Origin: Pterobdella sp. o SKG-2022
Taxonomy: Eukaryota; Annelida; Clitellata; Hirudinida; Piscicolidae
Direction: 5' to 3'
Length of the DNA: 64,000 bases
Assembly: GCA_964035795.1 (NCBI GenBank)
Contig: OZ038322.1
Coordinates: forward strand, 906,950 to 970,949
A program made the translations under genes and the position numbers. How positions within the stretch are numbered: position 1 is the first letter of the stretch; every line of letters begins with the position of its first letter. Below the pieces are notes generated by a model. That model was given only the letters and a program-made list of their open reading frames with translations. It ran no database searches and had not been told where the DNA came from. This document shows positions 12,046 to 26,315 of the stretch, piece by piece.

Positions 12046-13129
12046 AACTGACATCAAAAAAATATCCCTTCTTGCCCTTGTTTTTTTGTCTGCCTTTGAC
12101 TTGATAGATCACCCAATACAAATCAAAAAGTTAGTATCAATTGGCTTGAATGACTTCACTTTTGAATGGCTTAGAAGTTACCTTTTCAACAGACCATTCA
12201 ACGTCAAATACCCCTAAACAGAATCAACACCAAAAGTTTACTTTACTGGAGTACCACAAGGTTCTGTTCTTGGAGCGCTTTCGTTCACTTTATACACAGA
12301 TGATTTGGAAAAAATTGCAGTTTCTTACATATTGAAAATTCATCAATATGCCGACGACACTAATTATATGGGCATTGCTCATTTGATGTATCAATGGCTG
12401 CTTAGATGAAAGCCAACTAAACTAAACTCAACAATTAAAAACCGGTCTCAAAAGCATATGCAAACTGCCAACCCTATCAGTTTGTATCGCAAATGATCAT
12501 TTCATTTTTTCTGATTCAGTTAAAAATCTTGGTGTCTATTATGGCAAAAATCTAAGCACGGAAAACATCAACAAATCCATGCGGATGTTATTTTCGACAT
12601 TGAGAAAAATGAGTAGCCTCAAAAACTACCTGAAGCTAGAGTCACTCGAAACACTTGTATCCGCCTTGATACTGAGTCGTATTGATTATGGAAACATTGT
12701 ACTAATGGGATTACCCAAGTTACAAACCTAAAAAATCCAGTCCATAATTAACACGACAGCCAGACTAATATCAGGAACTAGAAAATTTGATCACATTACT
12801 TCTGTTTTAAGAGATTTACACTGGCTTAAAATTGAAGAAAGAATTCATTACAAGATGATACTAAAAGTGCATAAATGTCTCAAAATGGAGAGCTCTTCTT
12901 ATCTTTTATCAACTGTGTCTTCATTGCCTGAAAGAAAAAGACTAAGATCATCGAACAAAATGGACATAGCAAGAGTGAGAGCTAACACCATTTTGGGGAA
13001 CAGAAGATTTGAAGTTGCTGCATTAATTTTTTGGAACAATTTACCAAATCACCTCAAATCCATAACCTCCACAACAACTTTTTCCAAGTGCTTAAAAACC
13101 CACCTAATGATTGTCTTATAATCTTAAAA

Positions 13130-13915
13130 CATAATTTTAGAATTTTTTTCTCTCAAGTATTTTTTTTTCAGAAAATCAAATTAGTGAGAAGGATGAAAGG
13201 ATAGTTGAAAGAAATGACTGGGTGTGTGTGGATTGAAGGATAAAGCGTGAGAGGCTGGAAAGAATGCAAATTTGCTATATTAGGACTGACTCTATATATA
13301 AACATATACATATTTTGAATATACATATGTGTATTCCAAAGTGGTCTTGACTTAATCAGCCATTATCATAACATTCGTTATATTTTTGTTTTTTTTTGTT
13401 TGACCTTGCAACTTCATTTAGCCTATTATATTTTATTTCTCATATTTTCTAGTTTCAAAATTAAAATTAAAAGGTTTTTAATGGAAGCGAAAAGTTGAAT
13501 TTTATTTCCAATCAAAATATTCCAATAATATTGATTTTATGCTAGTACAGTGTCATCAAACCTTTTCGTTGGGACTTATTGACGGGATATAAAGTTAGAA
13601 AATAATGTCCATTGGTCATCAGATGCATCTTATTTTTTCATCAATAAGTAGTTTTTTTGAATTTTTAAGCAAGCTGATGCCCAATATAAAGATTTTCCAT
13701 TTTGGTTGGAAAAAAAAAACTAAAATATAATGTCACATGATCTAGAAGTTTCTCAAAAACAAAAATAGAAGAAAATTGGTTACAACATATAACTTTCAGA
13801 AGCTGGCTTTCAAAAGAAGGAGATGAAAACTTGATGTCTAAACCGATTCAGCGCCCTAACGCCCACCTTCATATTGACCATTAGATGGTTTAGTAATTAA
13901 CCTTGTCTCACTAAT
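13130..13915. other. Gene-free AT-rich stretch
   Basis: No coding exon or repeat family recognised. It may include 3' flank of the retrotransposon relic. Confidence 0.4.
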
Positions 13916-14235
13916 ATGCTTCTTTATAAGATCTACCTAAAATTCCTCGGTACCATCTCATTTGAACTGTCCTTGTATTTTCTTCTCAAGCCCAGCAGAA
14001 GCATCCATGTTTCGCAAGCATACATAGAGACTGGAAGAACGAGTATATGCATCAGTTTGCATCCCAGTTTGATGTTCTTGTCTCTCCACACCGACTTGAG
14101 TCTGGTATTTGGTTTTGTGCAGATCTTGAAATAATTCAAACATGCAAACTCTCATCGTTGATTATTGCACCTAGATATTTAAACTGCTCAACACTTTCAA
14201 GTTGTTGTCTTCTTATAGAGGTTGAAAATGGTTAA
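13916..14235 (-). mobile_element. RTE-like RT C-terminal fragment
   Basis: Two overlapping minus frames (14155-13958 and 14139-13933) contain KSVWRDKNIKLGCKLMHILVLPVSMYACETW split by a frameshift, the thumb region typical of RTE-like elements (VLPVLLYGCETW). Confidence 0.7.
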
Positions 14236-14239
14236 AAGT

Positions 14240-15420
14240 TAATTTAGTTGATAATTGAAAACAAATTTCTAAACTATAAACTGACTAGAATAAAAAATTG
14301 ATATAAATTATTTTGAAATAATTTCAAATTTTGTTTTTCACAATTTAATTATTCCAATATTTTTTTCTTATTGTCGACGTAAGCATCTTACGTCATTGGA
14401 ACATTAGAATCGAATTTTAAGGTTGTGAGGAAACTGAGAAATTGTGGGTTTTGAACTGTTTATTTTAACAATTTCTTTGACGAAACTATAAGTAATCGAA
14501 GTGATTCATTCTGAAGGAGGAGTGGAAACATTCAAGGTTCGTAGTTTGGTATTGATATTTATTTTGTGAGGTTTATTTTGTGATGTAGACTTGGTTTGAA
14601 CACTTAGTTATATTCCGAAAAATTCCTAATTTTTAAATGAATGCAATAAACTGCAGGGTCAATATATTTTGTATCATATTATTTGTTGATCCAATCTTTG
14701 TTCTTGAAGTCTCCTGTTATATTGATCTTGTTTACATGGCGTTTTTTGTTTAAACGTCTGCTTTTGAAATTTTATAACTTTTTAACAGTTCTTTTTATTT
14801 ACAATGATTAATTTTTAAACTTATAAACAGAATCTTATTTTAAATTTGTTCATCTATGACATGTTTTCAACTTTTTATTGAACCGTTTGTTTTTCAAATT
14901 GTTCACTTTTAACATTTTTGCTTTGAAACTGTTTATTTTTCAAATCTTTCACTTTCAACTTGTTTTTTTAAAATGATTTCCAAGTTTTTCAAATATTTAT
15001 GACTTATTATCGTCATTTTCAAATTGTTAACCATTTCATTTTTACTTGTTTTAGTTTTTTTTAATATATTTTCAAACCAATTTTTTATGTTAAGATACAA
15101 AAATGTTCTGATATGAACAACTTCTATTCTACTTGTTCAACCACGTGATTGCAAGAAAATATAAAACGAAAAACGCATTCTTAATTTAAAAAGTTCTTTT
15201 CATGAACTTCTTGGTCAAAGTTTGTGCTGACCACGAAACTTGGCCAAATTGTTTTGGCAAATTTGGTGTTGGAAAAATGAATGAAAAGGATCAAAGACGT
15301 ATGGAATTTTTAACAGAAACAATCTTTGCGCCACGAAAAGTTTTTGTCTAGCTAAATCTCATCGAAAAGTGTCTTGAAAAAAATATGAAGTGCTTAACAC
15401 ATGATTCTATCACAGTGCAG
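14240..15420. other. AT-rich gene-free stretch with degenerate internal repetition
   Basis: Around 14740-15000 variants of GTTTATTTTTCAAATTGTTC and TTGAAACTGTTTATTT recur, suggesting an old degenerate tandem repeat. No gene is supported. Confidence 0.35.
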
Positions 15421-15439
15421 ACTGTGCTTTCGATCATAG

Positions 15440-16880
15440 CCTTGTTGTGTCGTCTTTCTTTTTAAAACCGAAGTCGTTCCATCAACTGCGCATAAACTCA
15501 AAAAAAATTGATGTGAGTAAGGTAAATATACCTGATCTCCAAAAAAATATATTGCTTAGAAGACAAGCTAGTATACACAGACCCTACTTTTTTCTGATGA
15601 AGCAATCTATCGTTCATGGCTTGACACCTTTGGTACCTCAGCAGTTAAAAGATGCTAAAATAACCACTTTGTACAAAAATAAAAGCGATAGAGGCGACTG
15701 TAACAACTACCCTGGAATTTCGCTCTTGAATGTCACTGGGAAAGTGTTGGCTAAAATAATCTTTGAGCGGCTTCAAAGGTTAGCTGATCAAGTTTACCTA
15801 GAACCTCAATGTGGTTTTCGTGAGCAAAAGCCTACAACTAATAAAATTTTCAGTATCCGCCAAATACAAGTGAAATCGCGTGAACAGAGAGTATCCCTTC
15901 ATATAGCGTTTGTAGATTTTACCAAGGCGTTTGATCTAGCTGATCGAGAATCTATATATACTGTTCTTTTGAAATCTGGTTGTTTTCCAACCTTTTTCGC
16001 ATTGATACGTTCATTTCATGATGGCATTCAAGTTACAGTTCAGGTCAATGGACAGATTTCAAAGCCCTTTTCTATCAAAAAAAGGAATTAAACAAGGCTC
16101 CAACTCTGCTTGGCTTGTATTTTGTCTGTTTTTGTATCAGTTCATGGCAGTTTAGAGAAAGAAATTGGTGTATCCCTTTTTACACGGAACGACGGTGACT
16201 TTCAAGCCAGCACGTTTTTGGTTTCGATAAAAAATGAAAAGGGTTACCGTTCGTGAATTGCTCAATGCCGATGACGCTGCTCTTAGTGCATCTTCTTCCA
16301 GCCAGCTGCAAGTTTGTCTAAGCTTCTTTAGTAGTTCGTGTAAACATTTTGGTATTACTATTAGCCTGAAAAAACTGTAATCATACAGTTAATGAGTCTT
16401 TGCTAATGTTTTTACCTATCTTGGTTCTTGCCTATCTAAAAACACGTGTGTTGATCATGAAATCACTATCAGAATAGGAAAGGCTTCTACAGTTTTTGGT
16501 CGGCTAACAAAGCGTGAATGGAAAAATCAGCATCTCAGCATTCGCACTAAGATTAGTTTATGGTCTGCCCATCGTATTGTTACTGCCGAAATTAGACTTA
16601 GCCTCAGAAAGAACATAAAGAAGCTGAGAAGAAATGAAAACGATTGAAAAGTGTTAAAAAAAACCCTACATTGCAGCAAGCCTATTTAGTAGGAGTTAAA
16701 AATAAATTCACTTTTCTACAAGAGTTAGACAGATCCAACACCAAAAATTATCAAAAGCTTATTGAAACAAATTATTATGCCGCTCTAAAAATGTTACCTA
16801 CTTCTGCAAGAAAAACGTCCAATCGAGCCTCTCATGAGCAGCGAATAGTAAGCGCTAGGCGAATGACAAAAAAATAGCAA
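15440..16880 (+). mobile_element. RTE-like non-LTR retrotransposon fragment
   Basis: The frame 15447-16091 holds ITTLYKNKSDRGDCNNYPGI, then FVDFTKAFDLADRESI, the first palm motifs of an RTE-like RT with the first catalytic Asp. After a stop at 16091 the frame is broken, the YADD region (about 16255) is degraded to NADDAA, and C-terminal sequence continues to 16877. It is a relic. Confidence 0.8.
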
Positions 16881-16905
16881 AGGCAGCATTTAACTTGTAT
16901 TCTTA

Positions 16906-19790
16906 TTATTGCCTGTTAGGCCCACTGGCATATAGAGCAGCAAGAAAAAGTTTCCACGCATTCCTATTTTGAGCCAGCTTGGTGATGGTGCCCCAAGTGT
17001 GCTTAATTTCCTTGAGCTCAGCTTTTACAGCTCGATGCCATGTTAGTTTTAAGCGGCCTCGTTTTCTTTTTCTCTCTGTTGTCCAATAAAGAGCTGTTCT
17101 TTCTAAAGAATCTTTCATTCTTTTCAAGACATGACCAATCCACCGCCATGGTCTTTTCATGATGATGGTGGCCATGTCTTCCTGGTGACAACGAGAAAGA
17201 TCATTGTTCGAGGTGGTATAAGGCCAGTAGACTTACAGAAGGCTTCGTAAACTTTGTGCAGAAAAAGCTAACAGTTTATTGATATTTTGCTCTGTCACTC
17301 TCCAACACTCAGACCCATACAGAAACACAGGCAGAATACTTGTCTTGTGCAGCTTGATCTTGGTGTTGACAGTGTACAGAAAAAACTTCCATACAGTTGA
17401 CATGCTCCTAAAAGCGTGTTTTGCTTTGTTGAGCCTACTTTTAATATTCTTTTCAGCAGCACCATCTATACTCAAAATGCTACCAAGATATGTAAACTTA
17501 TCTGTACTACAAAGATCCTGTTTGACAAGCTGCACTGGGGTTGGTGATGGTATAATGATGTTTATGATTTATTTTCTTCTGGCTGATCTAGAGACCAACC
17601 TGCTGGTCTATGGAAAACCGTGTGTCCGTTTTATCCTGCATGTAACGATGTGTGTGGGAATCTAGTGCTATATCATCTGCAAAATCAAGGTCATCTAAGG
17701 TAAAAAAAAAAGAGTCCATCTGTTTCCTTTAGTTTCACTTTCAGTAGTGCGACGCAATTCCTAATCAATAGTGGAGTTGAAAAGCAATGCTGACATCATA
17801 CAGCCTTGTCTTGACCTCAAACCATATTTATCACCTCCAACACTGCAACTAAAGTTCCTTAAAAAAACTTTTTGTTAATTGAACAAAGTGTTGGAGAATT
17901 CCATATGATCTCAGCACCAACCACAAGCTCTCTATGAACACTGTCAAAGGCTTTTTCAAAATCGACAAAGCTTATGTAAAGATCAATGATGATGCGCATA
18001 AAAAAGATCTGTTCTACCCATCCTCTTCCTTTGCCAAACCCGACCTCCCTTACTTGGTTATTACTTGATAAAAGTTTTGAATCTATTGCGTTTTTTTTAC
18101 CATAAACACAACGGCAGGTTGTGGCTGGTTTCATATTTTTTCAAGTGCCCAGCACTCTTCTTGCTCTCTTTTAATGGCAGAAACAAAACTTTTTGCTTTT
18201 GCTTTTGCTGAAAGGGTCTAACTTATTGCGGTGCTTGCTACAAACAAGTTGTGATCTTTTATATCTGCCCAAACTTTCCTTTTGCTGCTGTTTCTTCAGC
18301 CTGTGCTGCGAGGTAATCTGCATAAAAACGTCTGTCAGCTCGTACCATTCTTTTTACTTGTTTGTTGACTTTTTTGTATTGTTGCCTGAATCTATCTTGC
18401 AGCCTCTTTGACTCAGAATCTGTCAAATTCTTTTTCAGAGTACGTCTGGCATCTACTGCCTCCCATGCATCTGGTTTAATTCACTCTCTCTCTTTGCTTT
18501 TTACTTTTGGGCTTGAACAAACTTTATAGCTTTTTGTGTAGGCTGATACTATCTTTGAGTACATTGTGTCGAGCTCATTGCTGTTTACTTCAGCATTTTG
18601 CAGCGCTTGAAATCGGTTTTTCACTTGAATAAGAAAGAAATTTTTGATTTTGCTGTTTTGAAGTTTATTTTTATCAAAGCGCTTTGGTTCGTGGATCTTT
18701 TTTTTCGTATCTCTTAGTTTGAGTTGAATCAGAGCAACTACAAGATAATGGTCACTGCTGACGTCTGCACCTCTCTTCACTTTGACATCATTAAGTGATC
18801 GCCTTCATGTTCCATTGATTAATAGATAGTCGATCTGGCTCCTATCTCTATTATTGAGCAAGTACCAATCCAGCTTGTGAATGTGTCGGAAAGGAAACAG
18901 GGTGCCTCCCACTACCAGGTTATTATTGTTGCAGAGTTCTAGCAGCTGAATACCATTTGCATTCATAAAGCGCCATCCATGCTTTCCCAACGACTCTCAT
19001 TTCCTGTGTTATCACTTCCGACTTTTGGTCATCCATAACAACTAGCATGAGAAGAGCTGAGAAGATATTTCAACTTTCGCATGTAACTGTTCGTAGAATA
19101 AGTCTTTGACCTTGTCACCTTTGTCATTAGTCGGACTGTAGCATTGCAGAACAGTCATGTTAACATGCTTTCTTCTAATTCTAATTTTAATTTATCTGCT
19201 ACTCACAGGTTTCCATTTTAGCAATGCCTCTCTGCACTTATTTTGAGAAGTATCACTATTCTTTCTTGGTGTTGAGCATTTTCTCGGCCAGAATATAAAG
19301 TTGTCCCACTTGTGGATGTTTTAATTTTTCCAGTGCTTGTCCACTGCTTTCACTCACACTCAAGATATACTCTTCGTATTTTCTTATTTTTGCTGTGGTC
19401 TGTGGCAGTCTTTCTGCTTCAAACATTGTTTTAAAATTCCAAAAACCAATTTTGATTCTCACTTTAGTACTCAGAACATCCCTTTTCATGCCAGTGGCTT
19501 CCTTGCAGCTTTCACCACTGCCAGTCATAAAAGTTTTCAGAGAAGACTCTGGGAGTTCATTGCACACATGGTTGAAAATTTTTTGTTGCTGTGTCTGTTA
19601 CATCATTTTTTTTCAGAAAAAGGTTTTTAGCCCTGTGCCAAACCCCCAACCTTGGAGGCCAGAAACTACATTCAGTCTGGCTTCTATTTTCCGATTTTAC
19701 CAGCATGAGTGACCTTACTAGAGCAAAGCTCCAGCCCGTTTAGCTCTTAGGGCCTTCCAGGCACACAATCCATCTAACCACGACAAGGTA
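16906..19790 (-). mobile_element. Nearly full-length but decayed RTE-like retrotransposon
   Basis: On the minus strand: leader-like sequence to 19790; endonuclease start (KVRIKIGFWNFKTMFEAERL) at 19567-19256; later endonuclease (LDWYLLNNRDRSQIDYLL) at 18990-18805, with DVSSDHYLV opening the next frame at 18780; RT palm fragment (ISFVDFEKAFDSVHRELV) at 18134-17859; thumb (FLYGSECWRVTEQN) at 17535-17233; tail (WRWIGHVLKRM...KRGRLKLTW) at 17175-16906. At least five frame breaks. It abuts the plus-strand RTE-like relic tail to tail. Confidence 0.85.
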
Positions 19791-19809
19791 AAGATTTACC
19801 TGGTAGAGT

Positions 19810-20345
19810 CAACTTGTATTGTGTATACAAAAATTATTATAATCGATTAGGTTACGAGCAAGCTAAGAAGGAACTTGAGAAGAGATACAATATTGTGGCT
19901 GAGAAAGATCTTTCCGAAAATATAAAGGTGATAGAAGAATCAAATATGATCGGTAATCATCGTGCAAGTTGGAAACTAATTAATAAAATTACTATGAGAA
20001 TGACTAGCAGGAAGAATCAAATAAAAGGAGCAACAGCTACAAAAAGAACCAAAAACTGGTTTCAACATTTTAAAAACTTGCTTGGTAATGAAGCCACAAT
20101 TGATGAGTCAAAAGAAATTGCTCCAATGTTTAACGATGTCGACACCACTAACATTCAACTTTACCAGGACCTACCCAAAGTATAAAAAAAAATTAAGCAA
20201 GAAAGAATGAGGCTAGCAGGGCATTGTTCTAGACATCCTGAAGAAGTCACCCATAAACTCGTATTTTGGAAATCAGCCAAAGAAAAGCGAAAAATGACAT
20301 ATGTAGATTTTTTACTGAAAGATCCGGAAAGAGTCAAGTTTTGAT
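19810..20345 (+). mobile_element. Internally deleted RTE-like fragment
   Basis: The frame 19814-20185 matches the linker between endonuclease and RT (ASWKLINKIT...WFQHFKNLLGN). It is followed after a stop by a tail block reading RMRLAGHCSRHPEE at about 20207-20248 with no RT between, so the polymerase has been deleted. Confidence 0.65.
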
Positions 20346-21482
20346 CAAATTAAATATTTCGAGTTAATTCCTTGAACATGTTTTCAGAGCGGCACATTTG
20401 AGTTGGGAGGCAAGGTTCATTAGATGAGATACTATCAAAAGTCTTATGCAAACGATTATGACGTTTCAAAGAAAGTTTTGAAGTTGTCACCATCCTACAC
20501 AAAAAATACATTATTCGTTCATATGACTGATAACCGGAATTCATTAAGTAGAGCTGTTTGCATTTATTTAACATGTTTGCATCGTCACGTTCATTTAATA
20601 AACTGTTTATTGAACCTACTGATGCAAACATGTTTTTCGAAAACCTTTGTTCGAAATATAAAATTCTCCAGTGTTTCTTTGAACTGAATAGAAAATAAAA
20701 AGAATTGTCATCTATTTTTTTAGCAATTTTACAAACCATGTCAATAATCGGTAAAAAACTACATTTCTGAAGTACCTTTCGTTCTTTTTTTACTGTTTCT
20801 TGCGAAACTTACATTAAGAAAGCATAAATAGCTTATCTTGGAAAACATTTTTGAAAAACTCGGTATCAAAACTGCCATAAATAAAATAAAATTTTCTCCG
20901 TAGTTTTTCATTAAAGTTGAACGACGTTTTATACTTAATTAACTTTTCTTTTGAACATTTGCTCAAGCGATTCTAATGCAAACTAGTTAAAAGCTGTTCT
21001 CTATAGTAACTTCAATTAATTAGTCTAACGATTAAGGATTTTAGCTGTACGGTGAAACATAAAGTAAAACCTGGAAGATTTAATTGAAAAAAGCAAACAA
21101 AAGTTTCTTATTTGAAAAAACTTTCATGGACCTTATCATGAGACCATCTTAGATCGTCGCAAAACTTTTTTGTAGGAGCTTTAGGTACAGGTGTTGTTTT
21201 GTATAATTTCAACGGTTTTCAGCGCAGATGGTAAAAAATGAATCAATAAAAGCATGCTTCGTTATGGAATTATTCATGAAATTAGCATGTTTCGATCTTA
21301 TGTCCTATGTACAAAATAACTATAAAACGTTTCATAATCATATTTTGTTGAGAAAACCACGGGTTTAAGGTAGTTTGTCTAAATACAACATTACTATAAC
21401 ATTGAAATTTGAAAATAAGCTCCATTTCATTCTGTGAAATATTATTTTGTACAGCTAAAAAAGTGAGAAGTTGCCAAGCAAG
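20346..21482. other. Gene-free stretch with a short palindrome
   Basis: AT-rich. A 129-codon minus-strand frame at 20739-20350 has no recognisable domain and spans the palindrome at 20570-20634. I see no splice-bounded exon. Confidence 0.35.
20570..20634. repeat. 65-bp palindrome
   Basis: Arms AACATGTTTGCATC (20570-20583) and its reverse complement (20621-20634), with inner pairing GTTCA/TGAAC (20589-20593 and 20611-20615). It could form a hairpin and may be the remnant of a fold-back element. Confidence 0.6.
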
Positions 21483-23323
21483 ATGATGAAGTTGTTGTTG
21501 TTGCTTTGTGTAGCAAATGTTGTTGGAGGAGAAATTTCTTTCGAACAGAACGAATTCAATATAGTACTTAACTTAAAAGCTGGAAAAGTATCATTCCATT
21601 TGAAAGCGGAAAAACCGTTCGATCCCAAATATGTATTAAGTGTTTCCATTATACCTTGTCTTATTTTTTATGAAAAGCATTTTTTAAAAGGAACATCGAT
21701 TCTATAAAGATGAAAAATACCAAGCAATTTTTGTGCTTAGAAGGGGCATTCGGAAAATCTGGTTTTTTGTAAGTTGGAAACACTAATTAACTGAAGTTGT
21801 TGTTTAATAATGTAGTAATGATATAGCTTGTTATTGTTGTGGGTAATGTCTTTTATGGATCAATGATAAATTTTTTCCATAATATTTTTCTGTCAATCAA
21901 CCCGCTTGTGGCCAAAATGCTAAGGGCAGTAATTTTTTAGGGAAACTTCATTCCTAGCTTAAAACACAAAAAATACAGTTTTAAATTTTGACAAAAAATA
22001 TGCGAGATACATGGTGATCTCCTATGAGATCATGTGTCACAAGTGCTAACAAATGGGCTTTTAATCGCATAGCATTGAGAAGATTAGTTTAAAGATTTTA
22101 AATAACTTCTCTTTTTAAAGCCGAAGTATGAAAAGACTTCAAATTTATATATTTACATGCAATTGAAAATTTTTCAAAATCTTTCGAAAACAAATATAGT
22201 TTTTGCAAAATTATTGACCATTTGTATGTGTTAGTTCTATTATTCAAATAATAAAAAACGAAATTTCACATATAATAAGAAAAAACTGATTAAATTCCCT
22301 AAAAATAAAAATTCTCATTCAGTTTTTTCTTGACTGATCTACTTCACCTCTTTAGTTCAGCTTCTGTAGCACGGCGCATTACCCAATCAATGGTGAGACT
22401 GGAAAGCAATGCTGACATCACGCAGCCCTGTCTTACTCCTGTCCTGATCTCAAACCATATGTCATTACCTCCAACACTGCAAATGAAGTGACTGTAAAAA
22501 CTTTGAACTAATTGAACAAAGTGTTGGAAAATTCCGCTTGATCTCAGCACCAACCACAGACTCTATCAGCACTGTCAAAGGCTTTTTCAAAATTGGCAAA
22601 ACTTATGTAAAGCTGCCTTCACCATTCCGATTTTACTATTCAATGACTTTGTGCAGATAAAAGATCTGTTCTAGACATCCTCTTCTTTTGCGAATCTAGC
22701 CTGTTCTTTCCTCAAGGACTGCATCTGCTAATTGCTAAAGGATAATTTTAGCATGTATCTTACTAGGAACAGAAAATAGAGTGATTTCTCTCCAATTATT
22801 GCAGTCATGTAATGAACCTTTTTTGAGTGAAAGTGAAATTTTGGCAATTTTAAGCTTAAATACCATAAAATCGAACTTTAAGTATAACTAATATTGGAAA
22901 TATAACTCTAGTGAATAAAAAATTTTACTTGGATTTTGATATTTATTAACCAATAATTAGTAAAACTGTTAGGGATCAAAGGGTACAAACGGGTTGAACT
23001 CATTAAATCACAGAGGTTATTAAAAGTTATTATTAGATTCATTTTATAATGTAGCAAGGTGGCTTAGATGGTAAATGTTTAACTAGACTGTCAGGGTTCT
23101 AATCTTGGTCTGAGGAACGATTTAAATTTGTTTTTATACATTCCAAAATGCTACATTAGTTTATTTATAATCGTTGCAGTTTGGCAATTTCGTGCTCGAT
23201 GACAAGCTTCACTATTTTGAAAAATGGAGTAAAAGCTTAGCAAAATTTTATGACTCCCTGAACCAACCTTATGAAAAAGTTCAAATCCTAGGTCAAGATC
23301 ACATCGTCAGTCTCAAACTTTAA
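21483..23323 (+). CDS. Candidate two-exon gene for a small secreted protein, 97 residues
   Basis: Exon 1 is 21483-21632 and exon 2 is 23180-23323; both are in phase 0 at a TAT|gtatta donor and a ttgcag|TTT acceptor. Exon 1 opens with two Met codons, then a hydrophobic run (KLLLLLCVANVVGG), a plausible signal peptide ending near residue 16. The mature part is charged and aromatic (FHLKAEKPFDPKY, then DDKLHYFEKWSKSLAKFYDSL), has no Cys and ends in TAA. I recognise no family. The intron holds an RT fragment and a tRNA-like sequence. Against it: only two exons, no strong polyadenylation signal, and additional exons between the two cannot be excluded. Inference only. Confidence 0.5.
22330..22850 (-). 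mobile_element. RTE-like RT fragment in the intron of the small gene
   Basis: The minus frame 22553-22344 has WFEIRTGVRQGCVMSALL (RT motif GVRQGCxxSPxLF) and ends ATEAELKR. Upstream on the same strand, broken frames match the palm region seen at 18134-17859 (AFDSV), so both come from one family. Confidence 0.75.
23051..23116 (+). mobile_element. Degenerate tRNA-derived sequence, possible SINE head
   Basis: An A-box-like GGTGGCTTAGATGG near the start and a B-box-like GGGTTCTAATC 37 bp later have tRNA spacing. The second box departs from GGTTCGAATCC, so this is not a working tRNA gene. Confidence 0.45.
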
Positions 23324-24660
23324 TTACATTTCTTTTACAACTATTAACTTAACGTAAATTATTCTTTGATCTTCACTCACCTATCTATGACTAACTTTCA
23401 ATTTATACTCATAAAATTTTACAATAATTTCGCTAATGAATTATGGCAAGGTTGTATTTATCAAAAATTTTCGCTCTGAATGCTTTTAAATGTATTCAAA
23501 ATTTTCTCTCAAAAAATAAAAAATGGAACAAACTTGGAGAACGATTCAAATTTTTTAGATTTAATATCAAAACTAACTATTTTTTAAAATTTAATACTAT
23601 AAATTTTTGAAAAATAAGAAAAAATTAAATTAAAAAGCGCATCAAAGCATGCTTCCAACAAAAAGGTTGGCATATGAACCAGCTTAGTTCAGTTTGCTTA
23701 ATGAGGTGATGTTGCATGGGTAAATATCACAAATAATTGTATTTACTTTTGCAAATAATCATTTTGAAACTCATCGATTTGACGTTGAAACCAAAAGTAA
23801 TTAAGCTGAAGTTACATAAGGAGGTTTCTTATCCTCCAAGCCTCCTCACCCTATACACCCACAAAAGCAGTGAAATGTGATCTTACATAATAGAATTGAT
23901 TTTTCACTTTTAAAAAATAAAAAAACAAAATAACTCGTAATAAAATAAATGAACGCTTAAAACCAATCGTAACTATGGAGAAGTTGAAAACCTGACGACT
24001 TTTTGCGGGCCGCGCCAACACAGGTCAAGTGAAAACAATCTCTGAAAAGGCGATCCTTGCTTAGACAGGCCTAAAGATGCTTCAGCCTTTGAAGATTGGA
24101 AAAGGACGAACATTTCAAAACCACTACACCAGATAACTGACCAAATAAAGAAGAAGACTTAAAATGGTCTTTGTAAAACACCAAATCAGAGGAAAATTAA
24201 GAATTGTTAAACGTAACATTAGAAGACGGTTAAAGAGAAGAGATGTCTACGATAAATGTAATGGACTACGGTATAACTCATGGCGACAATACAAAAAGGC
24301 CTCAATAGAACTGTTAGCACCGGAAGTAGAATTATTCTGACGGACAGATGCAGCCATCGAGGTATGTAGTTATGTATTAATATTTATATACTCATAATAT
24401 AATAAACAAACATTGTAATAACACTCCGTTTACGCTCTGACTCTTTAGAAGTTTTATATTGAATAAAAAACGAGTTATTGGTTGAAAATTGTTGAACAAG
24501 CTGATCAAAATATAAGTTATTGGAAATTGCTCAAAAATTTCTTCAAAATTTTGAAACAAAAAAGTCCTTTTTTAAAACGCAAAAAAGAAGTTTACTGATG
24601 AAACAAGGCAGATTAACAAGAACATACAAAGCTAACTCAATTTAATTACCTTACTATAAT
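23324..24660. other. Gene-free stretch
   Basis: Mostly AT-rich. 24260-24310 shares the ACTCATGGCGACAATACAAA, then AGGCCTC piece with 10580-10625. No exon is supported. Confidence 0.4.
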
Positions 24661-24664
24661 AATA

Positions 24665-26160
<1,496 letters not shown>

Positions 26161-26315
26161 GATCCCGGAAAGAAACTCGAAAGTATAAAAAATTCAAAGG
26201 AATTTATTCAATGAAAAAGCTATTATTTGCGCAGTTCAAGGAAAATTTTTTTAAAGCAGAAAAATTATTTTTAAAATTTTGAAATTCATTTTATTTTAAT
26301 TACTTTTCACTGCAG

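Larger units (their letters stand above)
11236..13125 (+). mobile_element. Decayed copy of the jockey/CR1-like family A
   Basis: Plus-strand homologue of the element at 2004-5321. The NKQC...WLFKKIA region is at 11300-11380, the RT palm with [15 protein letters not shown] and HQYADDTNY at about 12240-12365, and the C-terminal block with RFEVAALIFWNNLP at 12855-13121. Many stops and frameshifts make it an old relic. Its 5' part is interrupted by an opposite-strand RT tail (about 11590-11905) and a short fold-back repeat (about 11925-12045). Confidence 0.85.
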
